Positions 29,733 through 38,730 are shown, counted from the first letter of the stretch. The stretch: DNA of 64,000 nt from Bacillus sp. NTK074B (GCF_017303375.1 NZ_JAFKOH010000001.1:248001-312000), one strand, 5' to 3'. The notes: generated by a model from the sequence alone, not told the origin. Numbers and translations are program-made.

Positions 29733-30548
29733 TTATATTGACTTTACGATTTCTTTCACATATGAAAGGAAATTGGCGCGGACCATTTCCGTCGTTTCCA
29801 TTACTTCATCATGAGAGAGAGGTTGATCCAAAATTCCTGCAGCCATGTTAGAAATACAAGAAATCCCCAGTACTTTAATGCCAGCATGACGGGCCACGAT
29901 GACTTCAGGTACCGTTGACATCCCGACTGCGTCACCACCAAGGGTGCGGGCAAGGCGAACTTCAGCAGGCGTTTCATACGTAGGGCCTGTATTTCCTACA
30001 TAAATGCCTTCTTGCACTTCAATGGATAGTTTCGTTGCGATTTCTTTCGCTTTTTGGCGAAGTTCTTTACAATACGCTTCTGACATATCCGGGAATCTTG
30101 GCCCTAATCGTGAGTCATTCGCTCCGATAAGGGGATTGCCGCCCATATTATTGATATGATCTGAAATCAGCATCAAATCCCCTGCCTGGAAGCTTTCATT
30201 CACACCACCGGCTGCATTGGTCACAATCAATACCTCGACGCCAAGTTCTTTCATTACACGAACAGGGAATGTCACTTTATCGAAACCATATCCCTCATAA
30301 TAATGAAAGCGTCCTTGCATGGCTACGACTTCCTGCCCGGCTAATTGGCCAAACACTAATTGCCCCGCATGACCGGCAACCGTTGAAACGGGGAAGTCCG
30401 GAATCTCTTTATAAGGGATTTTCACCGAGTTTTGGATTTCATCAGCAAGCACCCCAAGTCCAGATCCCAGGATCAATCCGACTTTCGGCTGTCCAGTATA
30501 TTGATTTTTCAAATGATTCGCTGCGTTTTGGATATTTTCGTAATTCAT
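29733..30548 (-). CDS. pupG: purine nucleoside phosphorylase PupG
   Basis: A 271-residue trimeric-type purine nucleoside phosphorylase. Landmarks are GLILGSGLGVLADEI, QGRFHYYEGY and NAAGGVNESFQAGDLM. It cleaves inosine and guanosine nucleosides with phosphate. ATG at 30548 has AAGGAG 8 nt upstream; ATG at 30554 is only 2 nt from it. It lies between deoB and pdp, as in the drm-pupG operon of B. subtilis. Confidence 0.96.
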   Translation of the reverse strand: MNYENIQNAANHLKNQYTGQPKVGLILGSGLGVLADEIQNSVKIPYKEIPDFPVSTVAGHAGQLVFGQLAGQEVVAMQGRFHYYEGYGFDKVTFPVRVMKELGVEVLIVTNAAGGVNESFQAGDLMLISDHINNMGGNPLIGANDSRLGPRFPDMSEAYCKELRQKAKEIATKLSIEVQEGIYVGNTGPTYETPAEVRLARTLGGDAVGMSTVPEVIVARHAGIKVLGISCISNMAAGILDQPLSHDEVMETTEMVRANFLSYVKEIVKSI

Positions 30549-30635
30549 TTTCATTACTCCTTTTCAACGTAAAGAGGAGGAAATGAGCCTTTCCTTCAGC
30601 TTCATCCCTCTCCTACTCGTATTTTTCTTTATTTT

Positions 30636-31820
30636 CTATTTTAAGTTCGTCAAGAAGCTTTGACCGAACTTCGGCATGGTCACATTGAAGTTATCTGCAA
30701 CTGTTGCCCCGATATCTGCGAATGTTTCAGAGATAGGAAGTTCTTTCCCTCCATCGAAACGCTTAGAATATACGAGTAGTGGAACGTACTCCCTCGTATG
30801 ATCTGTTCCAGGAGCAGTAGGATCGTTCCCGTGATCAGCTGTAATGATCAGAAGATCATCTTCGGTCATTTTCTCGAACACTTCAGGCAGTCGTGCATCA
30901 AATTCTTCCAGCGCCTTCCCATAGCCCTCTGGATCGCGACGATGTCCATACAACGCGTCGAAGTCAACAAGATTCAGGAAGCTTAAGCCTGTGAAGTCCT
31001 GATCGAATGATTCAATGAGTCCATCCATTCCGTGCATGTTATGCTTCGTTCGAATGGAATCAGTCACACCTTCACCATTATAAATATCTGATATTTTCCC
31101 AATGGCAATCACGTCAAAGCCGGAGTCCTTCAACTCATTCATGACGGTACGGTCAAATGGCTTTAACGCATAGTCATGGCGATTGGATGTGCGCTTAAAC
31201 GCTCCCGGCTCCCCGATGAACGGACGGGCAATCACACGTCCCACTAGGTATTCCTCTTCTTTCGTAATTTCACGGGCAATCTCACAGATCTTATACTGTT
31301 CTTCAATCGGGATGATGTCTTCATGAGCAGCGATCTGCAAGACAGGGTCAGCTGAAGTATAGACAATTAGAGCTCCGGTTTCCATGTGTTCTTTGCCTAA
31401 CTCTTCAATAATTTCAGTTCCACTAGCAGGTTTGTTTCCAATGATCGTCCTGCCCGTTTCAGCTTCAAGTCTTTGGATAAGCTTTTCAGGAAAACCATCC
31501 GGGTACGTCTTGAACGGTTTATCGATATTAAGGCCCATGATTTCCCAGTGACCTGTCATCGTATCTTTCCCGACAGATGCTTCCTGCATTTTTGTATAAT
31601 AAGCAAGCGGCTTGTCGGCCTTATTAATGCCCTTCACTTCTTTAATATTAGAAAGACCCAGTTTCCCCATATTCGGCATCTTGAGCCCGTTCATATGCTC
31701 AGCAATGTGGCCAATGGTATCCGACCCCTTATCGTTGAATAGTTCTGCGTCGGGTGCTTCCCCGATCCCGACAGAATCCATTACAATCAAATGAACCCGT
31801 TTGTATGTATAGTTACTCAT
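30636..31820 (-). CDS. deoB: phosphopentomutase DeoB (Drm)
   Basis: A 394-residue alkaline-phosphatase-superfamily mutase. Metal ligands are visible in [18 protein letters not shown] N-terminal sequence ([14 protein letters not shown]), [24 protein letters not shown] and the phospho-acceptor threonine region KDTMTGHWE. It converts (deoxy)ribose-1-phosphate to the 5-phosphate. ATG at 31820 has GGAGG upstream. It leads the deoB-pupG-pdp operon, with a cre-like site just upstream. Confidence 0.96.
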   Translation of the reverse strand: MSNYTYKRVHLIVMDSVGIGEAPDAELFNDKGSDTIGHIAEHMNGLKMPNMGKLGLSNIKEVKGINKADKPLAYYTKMQEASVGKDTMTGHWEIMGLNIDKPFKTYPDGFPEKLIQRLEAETGRTIIGNKPASGTEIIEELGKEHMETGALIVYTSADPVLQIAAHEDIIPIEEQYKICEIAREITKEEEYLVGRVIARPFIGEPGAFKRTSNRHDYALKPFDRTVMNELKDSGFDVIAIGKISDIYNGEGVTDSIRTKHNMHGMDGLIESFDQDFTGLSFLNLVDFDALYGHRRDPEGYGKALEEFDARLPEVFEKMTEDDLLIITADHGNDPTAPGTDHTREYVPLLVYSKRFDGGKELPISETFADIGATVADNFNVTMPKFGQSFLTNLK

Positions 31821-31853
31821 TCAAGTAAACCTCCTATATATGATCCTTTTTTA

Positions 31854-31867
31854 AAAAAGCGGTTACA
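31854..31867 (-). promoter_or_regulatory. cre-like CcpA site before deoB
   Basis: On the minus strand TGTAACCGCTTTTT agrees with TGWAANCGNTNWCA at 12 of 14 positions. The drm-pupG operon is CcpA-controlled in B. subtilis. It lies about 34 nt before the deoB start. Confidence 0.5.
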
Positions 31868-31964
31868 TTTTTGATCGTCAATCGTATCATACCCTTATCT
31901 GCTTTGTAGCAATCGACAGGATGTAACGTCAGAAGTCTGACATCTATATTTTACTTTTCCCGTT

Positions 31965-32021
31965 CAAAAAAAACAAGAGAGATCCCTTAAAGAATCGTAA
32001 TTTCTTTATGGAATCTCCCCT
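31965..32021 (-). terminator. terminator of xerD
   Basis: On the minus strand GAGATTCC and TAAAGAA pair with TTCTTTA and GGGATCTC, followed by TTGTTTTTTTT. It starts 8 nt past the xerD stop. Confidence 0.8.
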
Positions 32022-32028
32022 CTTACTA

Positions 32029-32922
32029 TTAAGCTCTTGGATGGAATTGCGAGTAGACATCCTTTAGTCTCGTTTTCGTTACATGTGTATAAATTTGGGT
32101 AGTGGAAATATCGGCATGCCCTAGCATTTCCTGGACGGCCCTGAGATCTGCCCCATTTTCCAATAAATGAGTGGCAAATGAATGCCGAAGTGTGTGAGGC
32201 GTCAAGTCTTTCTCGATATTGGCTTTCTTGGCAAGAGCCTTTAGGTTCTTCCAGAATCCCTGTCTTGTTAGGCCTTTACCATGATGATTCAGGAAGAGAT
32301 GATCATCTCGGTGCTTCTGGCTCCGTAATTTCAGCCTTGCATCGCCCAAGTACTTCTCCAGGACATTCATGGCCGTCTGACCGATCGGGATAATCCTCTC
32401 TTTATTCCCTTTTCCGATGCATCGGACAAATCCCATCGTCAAATGGACATCATCCAACTTAAGCTGGATGAGCTCGCTTACCCTGATTCCGGTTGCATAT
32501 AGGATTTCAAGCATAGCCTTGTCTCTCATCCCCAAAGGAGTCGATTCTTCAGGAGCTTCAAGTAAGGCTTCCACTTCTGCGATGCTTAGAATCTTTGGTA
32601 GTGTCCGTTCAGTTTTCGGTGTCTCAATATGCACCGTTGGATCCTGTTCCGTAGTCTTTTCCCTCAAGAGGAATTGATGAAAGGATCGGATGGATGCTAC
32701 GTGACGTGCGACGGTTTTAGAGGACTTCCCCTGGCTTTTCAAATGGCCAAGAAATTGGAGGATATTCACCCTTGATACTGCGTTCAGTTCACCCACTTCT
32801 TCCACCTTCGTTAAATATAAGGCGTAGTTCTTTAAATCGCGCTGATACGACTCGATCGTATTTTTGGCCAGCCCTTTTTCTACTATTAAAAAGTGCATGA
32901 AATCTTGAATATGGTCTTCCAC
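32029..32922 (-). CDS. xerD: site-specific tyrosine recombinase XerD (RipX)
   Basis: A 297-residue tyrosine recombinase. Catalytic residues are seen as Arg in TGIRVSEL, His-Arg in [18 protein letters not shown], His in [10 protein letters not shown] and Tyr in [10 protein letters not shown]. An N-terminal SAM-like domain spans about residues 1-90. With CodV it resolves chromosome dimers at dif during division. It is followed upstream by yqzK and fur, as in B. subtilis. Confidence 0.95.
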   Translation of the reverse strand: MEDHIQDFMHFLIVEKGLAKNTIESYQRDLKNYALYLTKVEEVGELNAVSRVNILQFLGHLKSQGKSSKTVARHVASIRSFHQFLLREKTTEQDPTVHIETPKTERTLPKILSIAEVEALLEAPEESTPLGMRDKAMLEILYATGIRVSELIQLKLDDVHLTMGFVRCIGKGNKERIIPIGQTAMNVLEKYLGDARLKLRSQKHRDDHLFLNHHGKGLTRQGFWKNLKALAKKANIEKDLTPHTLRHSFATHLLENGADLRAVQEMLGHADISTTQIYTHVTKTRLKDVYSQFHPRA

Positions 32923-32928
32923 ACTGCA

Positions 32929-33156
32929 TTACTCCCCGTTCATATAAAAAAATAATAATCGGTCATACCAATGGCTTTCTTCCTCTGTCACGGAAGAATA
33001 TACCTTTATCGCTGCTCCCTCGGGCTCATCATATCTGTGATAGCCTTCGTACTCTTCACTGATCCACATGATACCATAGTAAAACAAAATCGTTGATCCC
33101 GTAAATAAAATAAACACCTTAATGGTCTGCCATACCATTTGGGCCCCTTTAATCAT
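32929..33156 (-). CDS. yqzK: DUF4227 family small membrane protein YqzK
   Basis: A 75-residue protein with one transmembrane helix (about residues 8-30) and an acidic tail (ISEEYEGYHRYDEPEG). ATG at 33156 has GGAGGGTGA upstream; an in-frame ATG at 33171 lies before that site. The position between fur and xerD matches B. subtilis yqzK. Its function is unknown. Confidence 0.8.
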   Translation of the reverse strand: MIKGAQMVWQTIKVFILFTGSTILFYYGIMWISEEYEGYHRYDEPEGAAIKVYSSVTEEESHWYDRLLFFYMNGE

Positions 33157-33264
33157 CCTGTCACCCTCCATATTCGCCGGCTTATTAATACAAGCTATGA
33201 CGATTTTGAATGGTTTTATACCTTATGGAGTCAGAAACTGTGAAAAATTCTATGTGTGTATGAA

Positions 33265-33334
33265 AAAAAGCCTTAAAGAGTATGTATGGGATGTTTCCGG
33301 GTGAGAAACAACACAGGGGTCTTTAAGGCTTTTT
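33265..33334 (-). terminator. terminator of fur
   Basis: AAAAAGCCTTAAAGA pairs with TCTTTAAGGCTTTTT across a loop of about 40 nt. It lies 10 nt past the fur stop on the minus strand. Confidence 0.7.
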
Positions 33335-33343
33335 GGCATCATC

Positions 33344-33802
33344 TTATTCTTCTGGGTTTTCATCTTTATCATGGCATCTTGAACAAATCCCATGAAAGGT
33401 GAGCCGGTGATCTTTTATTTTAAACTTCCAGTCTCGTTCGACAATCGCTTCCACATCTTCTAAGAGATCTTCTTGGATTTCATCAACCGCTCCACACTCT
33501 ATACATACTAAATGGTGATGGAAGTGGGCTGCCCCTTCTTGCCTGAGATCATAGCGCGATACACCATCGCCAAAATTGATTTTATCCACAACTTTCAGTT
33601 CAGATAACAATTCCAATGTACGATATACGGTTGCCAGTCCAATTTCCGGAGATTTTTCCTTAACGAGGAGGTATACATCTTCGGCGCTGAGGTGGTCTTC
33701 TTCATGTTCCAATAACACGCGTACCGTTGCTTCACGCTGTGGCGTAAGCTTGTAGCTGGCAGAATGAAGCTGTTTTTTGATTCGTTCAATGCGGCTTTCC
33801 AT
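33344..33802 (-). CDS. fur: ferric uptake regulator Fur
   Basis: A 152-residue metalloregulator. The winged helix includes LTPQREATVRVLLEHE and GLATVYRTLELLSEL; metal ligands include HFHHHLVCIECGAVDE and the second cysteine pair in HGICSRCH. Fe(II)-Fur represses iron uptake genes. ATG at 33802 has AGGAAGG upstream and yields the family N-terminus; the frame extends to a TTG at 33823. A Fur/PerR-type box precedes the gene. Confidence 0.97.
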   Translation of the reverse strand: MESRIERIKKQLHSASYKLTPQREATVRVLLEHEEDHLSAEDVYLLVKEKSPEIGLATVYRTLELLSELKVVDKINFGDGVSRYDLRQEGAAHFHHHLVCIECGAVDEIQEDLLEDVEAIVERDWKFKIKDHRLTFHGICSRCHDKDENPEE

Positions 33803-33865
33803 AGTCCCTTCCTCCCTCGTCAATGTCTTTACTATTATATCAAAAAGGGAGGAAGAAGCAAAATA

Positions 33866-33880
33866 AAATAATTATAATCA
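33866..33880 (-). promoter_or_regulatory. Fur/PerR-type operator upstream of fur
   Basis: On the minus strand TGATTATAATTATTT matches the 7-1-7 Fur box TGATAATNATTATCA at 12 of 14 defined positions, and the PerR box at about 10 of 14. It lies 64 nt before the fur start. In B. subtilis fur is repressed by PerR, so either regulator could use it. Confidence 0.55.
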
Positions 33881-33913
33881 AACAAATGAAATGATTCTTA
33901 CATAAGAACTATT

Positions 33914-34570
33914 TCACTTCAATTTCGATATGACCGCTTCCATTAAATTAGGAGAAAGATAGGCTTCAATACTTGCGGCGACGGTGACGATCCCGATGGC
34001 CACCACCATAAAGATGACGTACCTGGATAGAAAAGGGATCATCTGGAACTGCATGGAAGAGGTATGCCTCATAAAGATCTTCCGTATCAATGTAAGGGAG
34101 AAGTTTGCACTGATCGCCCCGATGAAAATGAACGCAGGAATAATGATAATGTTTTGAGGCAATATGCTCACAAAAGATAATAGAAACCCATTCCAGCTCA
34201 TTTGATTCACAAGGAAGCCGACGGAAAAACCAACCACGACACCTTTCATGAATAATAGAACGAATATAAGGGGAAGCCCGATAATCGAAATGCCAAGCAG
34301 CCACATCAACCCGAGATATTTCACGTTATGAAGGAAGCTCTGACGGAAAAGTTCTTCTGAAGACGTCATACTCCCATCCTCCATTTCACTGAAGAACTTA
34401 CTCAAATAAAAATACAGGTCCTCCTTTTGGGCAAAAGACAAGGAATTAACCACGATGGCACCAAAAATGATCCCCATTAAAAACAGCGTAATGATAAATA
34501 AATAGATTGAGGAATGTGCTTGTACATGTTGAACGAGTGGATTTGAATTTGATAGTTTTTTACGCATCAC
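33914..34570 (-). CDS. spoIIM: stage II sporulation protein M
   Basis: A 218-residue polytopic membrane protein with about five helices; the SpoIIM signature includes LGLMWLLGISIIGLPLIFVLLF and KGVVVGFSVGFLV. With SpoIID and SpoIIP it drives septal peptidoglycan degradation and engulfment from the mother cell. The start is GTG at 34570 or ATG at 34567, both served by AGGAGGAGC. A SigE promoter lies upstream. Confidence 0.95.
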   Translation of the reverse strand: MMRKKLSNSNPLVQHVQAHSSIYLFIITLFLMGIIFGAIVVNSLSFAQKEDLYFYLSKFFSEMEDGSMTSSEELFRQSFLHNVKYLGLMWLLGISIIGLPLIFVLLFMKGVVVGFSVGFLVNQMSWNGFLLSFVSILPQNIIIIPAFIFIGAISANFSLTLIRKIFMRHTSSMQFQMIPFLSRYVIFMVVAIGIVTVAASIEAYLSPNLMEAVISKLK

Positions 34571-34598
34571 AGTGCTCCTCCTAGATATCGATTACTAA

Positions 34599-34627
34599 TC
34601 TATATGTAAGGGGGGAGATGTTTATTC
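34599..34627 (-). promoter_or_regulatory. putative SigE promoter of spoIIM
   Basis: On the minus strand GAATAAA (34621-34627) is separated by 14 bp from CATATAGA (34599-34606). The -35 matches the SigE consensus at 6 of 7 positions and the -10 at 6 of 8. SpoIIM is SigE-dependent in B. subtilis. Confidence 0.55.
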
Positions 34628-34692
34628 TATTCTATTGAACTTCTATAGGGATAAACGTATAATCATAGGAACTTGAACAGGAGGAAGATAGA

Positions 34693-35274
34693 ATGTACAA
34701 ACCAAGTTTGCTAGAGTTCCCCTCCAGGATCGAAACCCCACGCCTTTTTATTCGGCCGTGCATGCCTGGTGACGGATCAGACGTATGGAAAGCTATTTCC
34801 GAATCAAGGAGCGAGTTAAAACCATGGCTCCCCTTCGCTCGTAAAGAACAGACCTTTGAAGAGATTGAAGCCGGCGTCCGGGAATCCTATGCAGAGTTCA
34901 TTAAGAAGACCGATATCCGGTTGCATATCTATCTGAAAGAAACGAATGAATTCATCGGTTCCACAGGACTTCACCGCATCGATTGGGACGTACCTAAAGT
35001 GGAAATTGGATATTGGCTTCACACGAAACACACAAAGAAGGGATATATCGTGGAAGCTGTAAGGGCGTTGACCCGCTTTGCCCTGAATGACCTTTCCTGC
35101 AAGAGGGTTGAAATTCGTTGTGATGTAAGGAATACTGCCTCCCGGAAGGTGCCGGAGAGGCTGGGATTCGAGCTTGAGGGGATTTTAAGGAATGATCACC
35201 TTGATGAGAATGGGTTTGATGGACGGGATACGTGCGTGTATTCTCTTGTTCCTGGGGATCTGATTCCGATTTGA
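34693..35274 (+). CDS. RimJ/RimL-type GNAT N-acetyltransferase
   Basis: A 193-residue GNAT protein of the ribosomal-protein-serine acetyltransferase type. It opens with a RLFIRPCMPGD segment typical of the family; WLHTKHTKKGYIVEAV replaces the usual acetyl-CoA loop and ERLGFELEGILRND closes the domain. An ATG at 34693 has GGAGGA upstream. It would acetylate an N-terminal or side-chain amine of an unknown substrate. It is monocistronic, between divergent spoIIM and convergent nudF. Confidence 0.8.
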   Translation: MYKPSLLEFPSRIETPRLFIRPCMPGDGSDVWKAISESRSELKPWLPFARKEQTFEEIEAGVRESYAEFIKKTDIRLHIYLKETNEFIGSTGLHRIDWDVPKVEIGYWLHTKHTKKGYIVEAVRALTRFALNDLSCKRVEIRCDVRNTASRKVPERLGFELEGILRNDHLDENGFDGRDTCVYSLVPGDLIPI

Positions 35275-35288
35275 TTCTTGCATGAAGT

Positions 35289-35312
35289 CTGGCCGGTAGT
35301 ATTGACCGGCCT
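35289..35312 (+). terminator. terminator after the RimJ-like gene
   Basis: TGGCCGGT pairs with ACCGGCCT across AGTATTG, followed by GGCATTT. It lies 14 nt past the stop; the T tail is weak. Confidence 0.5.
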
Positions 35313-35335
35313 GGCATTTCACCATTATCAACCAA

Positions 35336-35372
35336 ATAAAAGCTGGACCCCTTCTCAAACGGAGTCCGGCTT
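35336..35372 (-). terminator. terminator of nudF
   Basis: On the minus strand GCCGGACTCC pairs with GGGGTCCAGC with small mismatches, followed by TTTTATTT. It lies just after the nudF stop. Confidence 0.65.
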
Positions 35373-35378
35373 CCTTTG

Positions 35379-35939
35379 TCACTCACTCTTATCCATAAGC
35401 TTTTGCATCTGCAAATACTGAACCGCATAAGCCGTTTTTGCATCAAAAATCCGCTTGTCTTTTATGAGCTGGAGGGCTTCCTCCACTGTCACTTCAATTA
35501 ATTCGACAAATTCATCCTCGTCCGTTTCTCTTGACTCCTGAATGGAATATAGATCGCTAGCCACATATAAGTGAACAAGTTCATCGGCGAATCCCGGTGA
35601 CGTATAGAACGAAATCAAATGTTCAAGATTCCCACATCCATAGCCCGTTTCTTCTTCTAACTCACGGAGGGCGGTTTTATCGGGTTCTTCACCCGGCTCA
35701 AGCTTACCTGCAGGAATTTCAATAATGGATTTCTCCAGTGCCTTACGATACTGCTCCACCATTACCAATTTCCCTTCCGGTGTTAACGCAATGACCGCCA
35801 CGGCCCCAGGATGCTTGATCAATTCCCTCTTAGATGTCTTCCCGTTTGGCAGCTCCACTTCATCCACTTGAAGATCAATGATTTTTCCTTGATAGATCGT
35901 TTCCGTGTTGAGTGTTTTTTCTTCAAATTTTTTCATCAT
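35379..35939 (-). CDS. nudF: ADP-ribose pyrophosphatase NudF
   Basis: A 186-residue Nudix hydrolase. The Nudix box appears as GKLEPGEEPDKTALRELEEETGYG. The surrounding ADPRase-type features include QYRKALEKSIIEIPAG before the box and FYTSPGFADE after it. It hydrolyses ADP-ribose to AMP and ribose-5-phosphate. AAGGAG lies 6 nt before the ATG at 35939. It is divergent from mciZ and yqkF, as nudF (yqkG) is placed in B. subtilis. Confidence 0.93.
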   Translation of the reverse strand: MMKKFEEKTLNTETIYQGKIIDLQVDEVELPNGKTSKRELIKHPGAVAVIALTPEGKLVMVEQYRKALEKSIIEIPAGKLEPGEEPDKTALRELEEETGYGCGNLEHLISFYTSPGFADELVHLYVASDLYSIQESRETDEDEFVELIEVTVEEALQLIKDKRIFDAKTAYAVQYLQMQKLMDKSE

Positions 35940-36017
35940 TCAACTCTCCTTGTTCTGTCATTGACCTTGTCCTCATACATTTTACCATATCCTATTCGAG
36001 GATCGAGGTGAAAACCC

Positions 36018-36143
36018 TTGAAGGTGATTGTTGAAAAGGACCGGATCATCCTGGTAGGGAAAGCATGGGAAATCAAGGAAAAGCTGAAGCAATATAATCA
36101 ACACTACGCCACGGTAAAGGAATGGATCGAAGCCAATCGTTGA
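36018..36143 (+). CDS. mciZ: Z-ring formation inhibitor MciZ
   Basis: A 41-residue peptide. The core ILVGKAWEIKEKLKQY matches what I recall of B. subtilis MciZ (about 40 aa, VVLVGKAWEIRAKLKEY), with a following WI near the C-terminus. MciZ caps FtsZ filaments in the mother cell and prevents a second Z ring during sporulation. TTG at 36018 has GAGGTG 7 nt upstream. A CATACATT at 35974-35981 fits a SigE -10 exactly, but no good -35 accompanies it. It lies between nudF and yqkF, the same place as in B. subtilis. Confidence 0.88.
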   Translation: MKVIVEKDRIILVGKAWEIKEKLKQYNQHYATVKEWIEANR

Positions 36144-36222
36144 AGGCAGTCGTTTTCTTTGTTTATTCGTCCCCACTTTCGTTAATATAATAGAGAATGC
36201 TAATGTCGAAAGGACGGATACA

Positions 36223-37146
36223 ATGGAAAAAAGACAAATCGGTAACTCCGCTTTACATGTATCAAAAATGGGGCTCGGCTGTATGTCCCTTGGAACCGGA
36301 GAAAGTGCAGCCAAGGACATTGTGAAGCATGCTTTAGATAATGGAATCAACTACCTTGATACCGCTGATTTATATGACTTTGGTCAAAATGAAGAATTGG
36401 TCGGGAAAGCTATCCATGAGGTGAGGGACGATATCATTCTTGCAACTAAAGTCGGGAACCGCTGGAATGACGTGGAAGACGGCTGGCGCTGGGACCCTTC
36501 CAAATCGTATATCAAGTCTGCCGTGAAGGACAGCCTTTCCCGTCTGAAAGTGGACTATATTGATCTTTATCAACTTCACGGAGGGACGATTGAAGACCAT
36601 GTTGAAGAAACGATCGAAGCATTTGAAGAATTGAAGAAAGAAGGGCTGATTCGCTATTATGGCATTTCTTCTATTAGGCCGAATGTCATCAAACGTTTCT
36701 TGACTTCTGCTTCCATTGAAAGCGTGATGATGCAGTACAGTCTACTCGACCGCCGACCGGAAGAGTGGATGGACCTCCTGGATGAAAATAAGGTGAGCAT
36801 CGTGGCACGTGGGCCTTTGGCTAAAGGGCTTCTTTCTGAAAAAATGCTTTCCAAAGCATCCAACAAAATGAAAGAAGACGGCTATCTGGACTATTCTTAT
36901 CAAGAGCTTGAAGAAACACTAAAGTCCATCCATGGGAAAATGGGAGACAACCGTTCAATGAACCAGCTTGCCCTTCAATATATTCTCGCTCATGAGTCGG
37001 TGGCTGCTGTCATCCCGGGAGCAAGTTCTGTTCAACAGCTTCAGGAAAACATCGATGCTGTCAATTCGGGAGCACTATCTTCCAATGAGCTAGAGATGCT
37101 AGGACAATTAACCAAATTATCACGATATGAGCAACACAGGGATTGA
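36223..37146 (+). CDS. yqkF: aldo/keto reductase YqkF
   Basis: A 307-residue NADPH-dependent TIM-barrel oxidoreductase. The tetrad is visible: Asp and Tyr in NYLDTADLYDFGQNE, Lys in ILATKVGN and His in YQLHGG. The C-terminal AVIPGASSVQQLQENIDAVN block binds the cofactor. The physiological substrate is not known. It sits immediately after mciZ, with an AT-rich TATAAT at about 36187 as a likely -10. Confidence 0.9.
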   Translation: MEKRQIGNSALHVSKMGLGCMSLGTGESAAKDIVKHALDNGINYLDTADLYDFGQNEELVGKAIHEVRDDIILATKVGNRWNDVEDGWRWDPSKSYIKSAVKDSLSRLKVDYIDLYQLHGGTIEDHVEETIEAFEELKKEGLIRYYGISSIRPNVIKRFLTSASIESVMMQYSLLDRRPEEWMDLLDENKVSIVARGPLAKGLLSEKMLSKASNKMKEDGYLDYSYQELEETLKSIHGKMGDNRSMNQLALQYILAHESVAAVIPGASSVQQLQENIDAVNSGALSSNELEMLGQLTKLSRYEQHRD

Positions 37147-37151
37147 ATGAT

Positions 37152-37198
37152 TAATAAGCGGGTCAGGGTTTCTTATTTCCCTGCCCGCTTATTTTTTT
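37152..37198. terminator. bidirectional terminator between yqkF and the GrpB-family gene
   Basis: AATAAGCGGG pairs with CCCGCTTATT, with inner TCAGGG/CCCTG pairs, and a run of seven T follows on the plus strand. It separates two convergent genes. Confidence 0.8.
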
Positions 37199-37700
37199 CA
37201 TACCAGCTTAATGCCTTTTTCTCCAGGTCCTTCACCAGTTGATCTTTCCCTTGAATGTAATCCTCCATATCATGTGGGAACTTCTTTGCAAGCATTGACT
37301 TCAGTTCACCATATCTTTGGGCTTCAACGTCATGTTCTCTTAAATAATCGCGGAACGCTATGTGCCTGACGACATGATGAATTCCATATGGAAAAATGTG
37401 AAGATGCACAGCTCTCTCATTTCCTTCTCCCTTATAAAAAAAGCGGCGGTTCGGGATACCATTTTCACCTTTACTCACAAAATCCAGTTGATTGAATTCG
37501 TCTATCAGGTCATCAATGCCATCCAGGTCAGGTACTTCTATCAGGATATCGATAATCGGTTTAGCGTTCAATCCCTGTATGGAGGTCGACCCTATATGAT
37601 GAATGGCTGCATCAGGAAGAAAATTATTCAGAATGCGTTTTTCTTTTTCAAATTTCTCTTTCCAGGCAGCTTGATGAGGCACCACTTTTACATCCCTCAT
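37173..37700 (-). CDS. GrpB family protein (nucleotidyltransferase-like)
   Basis: A 175-residue protein of the GrpB/UPF0157 family. The family signature HHIGSTSIQGLNAKPIIDILIEV is present, resembling a nucleotidyltransferase core with an aspartate pair. The function is not established. ATG at 37700 overlaps the yqkK stop by one base (TGATG), so the two genes are likely translationally coupled. An in-frame TTG at 37721 lies upstream within yqkK. Confidence 0.85.
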   Translation of the reverse strand: MRDVKVVPHQAAWKEKFEKEKRILNNFLPDAAIHHIGSTSIQGLNAKPIIDILIEVPDLDGIDDLIDEFNQLDFVSKGENGIPNRRFFYKGEGNERAVHLHIFPYGIHHVVRHIAFRDYLREHDVEAQRYGELKSMLAKKFPHDMEDYIQGKDQLVKDLEKKALSWYEKNKRAGK

Positions 37701-37930
37701 CAATCCTTGAAATTCTTCCAATTCATATTGCTTTCATTCAACAACTCTTCAAAGCTTTTATTCTTCTCACGCTGTCTTTTCTCTTCTATTTTCCGGAGAC
37801 GATCTTCTTCCTTCTTCACAGACTCTACCTTTTCAAGCTCTGCTTTCTTTTCTTTCAATTGTTCGAAGAGGTCGCCACTGATTGAGTTCTTTAACGTCAA
37901 TCCTGCTTCCTGTTTATTCTTCTTAGACAT
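37700..37930 (-). CDS. yqkK: DUF3886 family protein YqkK
   Basis: A 76-residue highly charged protein, rich in Lys, Glu and Arg and probably a single long coiled coil in the middle (LFEQLKEKKAELEKVE, then RKIEEKRQREKNKSFEELL). It matches the DUF3886 family protein YqkK of Bacillus. No function is known. A good AGGGGGA ribosome binding site precedes ATG at 37930. Confidence 0.8.
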   Translation of the reverse strand: MSKKNKQEAGLTLKNSISGDLFEQLKEKKAELEKVESVKKEEDRLRKIEEKRQREKNKSFEELLNESNMNWKNFKD

Positions 37931-37996
37931 GTCCTTAATTCCCCCTATCTGTCATAGTTATAAATCTTTTTATGATTTTAGTCAAAAGCCAGGCTC

Positions 37997-38042
37997 AAAA
38001 AAAGCCGGTTAAAAAGGGTAATACACCCCCTCCTAACCGACT
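37997..38042 (-). terminator. terminator of the thiolase-scoA-scoB operon
   Basis: On the minus strand GTCGGTTA pairs with TAACCGGC around an inner GGGTGTATTACCC stem, followed by seven T. It lies 8 nt past the scoB stop. Confidence 0.8.
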
Positions 38043-38049
38043 GTTTGCT

Positions 38050-38712
38050 TCAAAAGGCTTCAAGTTTCACATCTTCCCCGATGATCAGCTTGGCATCGGT
38101 GGACGATTGGATATCTTCCACCGAGAAACCGTTGGCTACTTCACGGAGGAATAATCCTTCCTCCGTTACATCCATCACGGCACGATCCGTGATGATGCGG
38201 TCCACAACGCCTTTACCTGTCAAAGGTAATGTGCACTCCTTCAGGATCTTACTCTCCCCTGCCTTATTGACATGTTCCATGATGACGATGATGCGCTGAG
38301 CCCCGTGGACGAGATCCATCGCTCCGCCCATTCCTTTGATCATCTTCCCCGGAATCATCCAGTTGGCAAGGTCCCCGTTTTCGGCTACTTCCATTCCACC
38401 GAGGATGGCGATATTGATATGCCCTCCGCGGATCATTCCGAATGACTCCGAGCTGTTAAAGTAAGAGGAGCCCGGAATCGCTGTGACAGTCTCTTTTCCG
38501 GCGTTGATGAGGTCGGCATCCACTTCATCTTCCCCTGGATAAGGGCCGATACCGAGTAATCCATTTTCCGATTGAAGGACAACCTGTTTGTTTTCTGTTA
38601 TATAGTTGGCCACCAGTGTGGGCATCCCGATTCCTAAATTGACATAGAAACCATCTTCTATTTCCTTTTCTGCTCTTCTCGCTATTCTTTCACGCATTTT
38701 GGCACGATCCAT
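38050..38712 (-). CDS. scoB: 3-oxoacid CoA-transferase subunit B
   Basis: A 220-residue beta subunit of a family I CoA-transferase. The catalytic glutamate is in [12 protein letters not shown], and [17 protein letters not shown] is a family landmark. With the alpha subunit it moves CoA from succinyl-CoA to acetoacetate (or a similar oxoacid). It follows scoA with 18 nt between, in an operon after a thiolase. Together these three steps would activate acetoacetate and split it to acetyl-CoA. Confidence 0.93.
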   Translation of the reverse strand: MDRAKMRERIARRAEKEIEDGFYVNLGIGMPTLVANYITENKQVVLQSENGLLGIGPYPGEDEVDADLINAGKETVTAIPGSSYFNSSESFGMIRGGHINIAILGGMEVAENGDLANWMIPGKMIKGMGGAMDLVHGAQRIIVIMEHVNKAGESKILKECTLPLTGKGVVDRIITDRAVMDVTEEGLFLREVANGFSVEDIQSSTDAKLIIGEDVKLEAF

Positions 38713-38730
38713 CCCGGTCCACTCTCCTTC

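Noticed and set aside
32029-32922. Phage or integrative element integrase
   Set aside because: The tyrosine recombinase is the housekeeping XerD (RipX) by length, motifs and its place beside yqzK and fur; no attachment repeats or phage genes are present.
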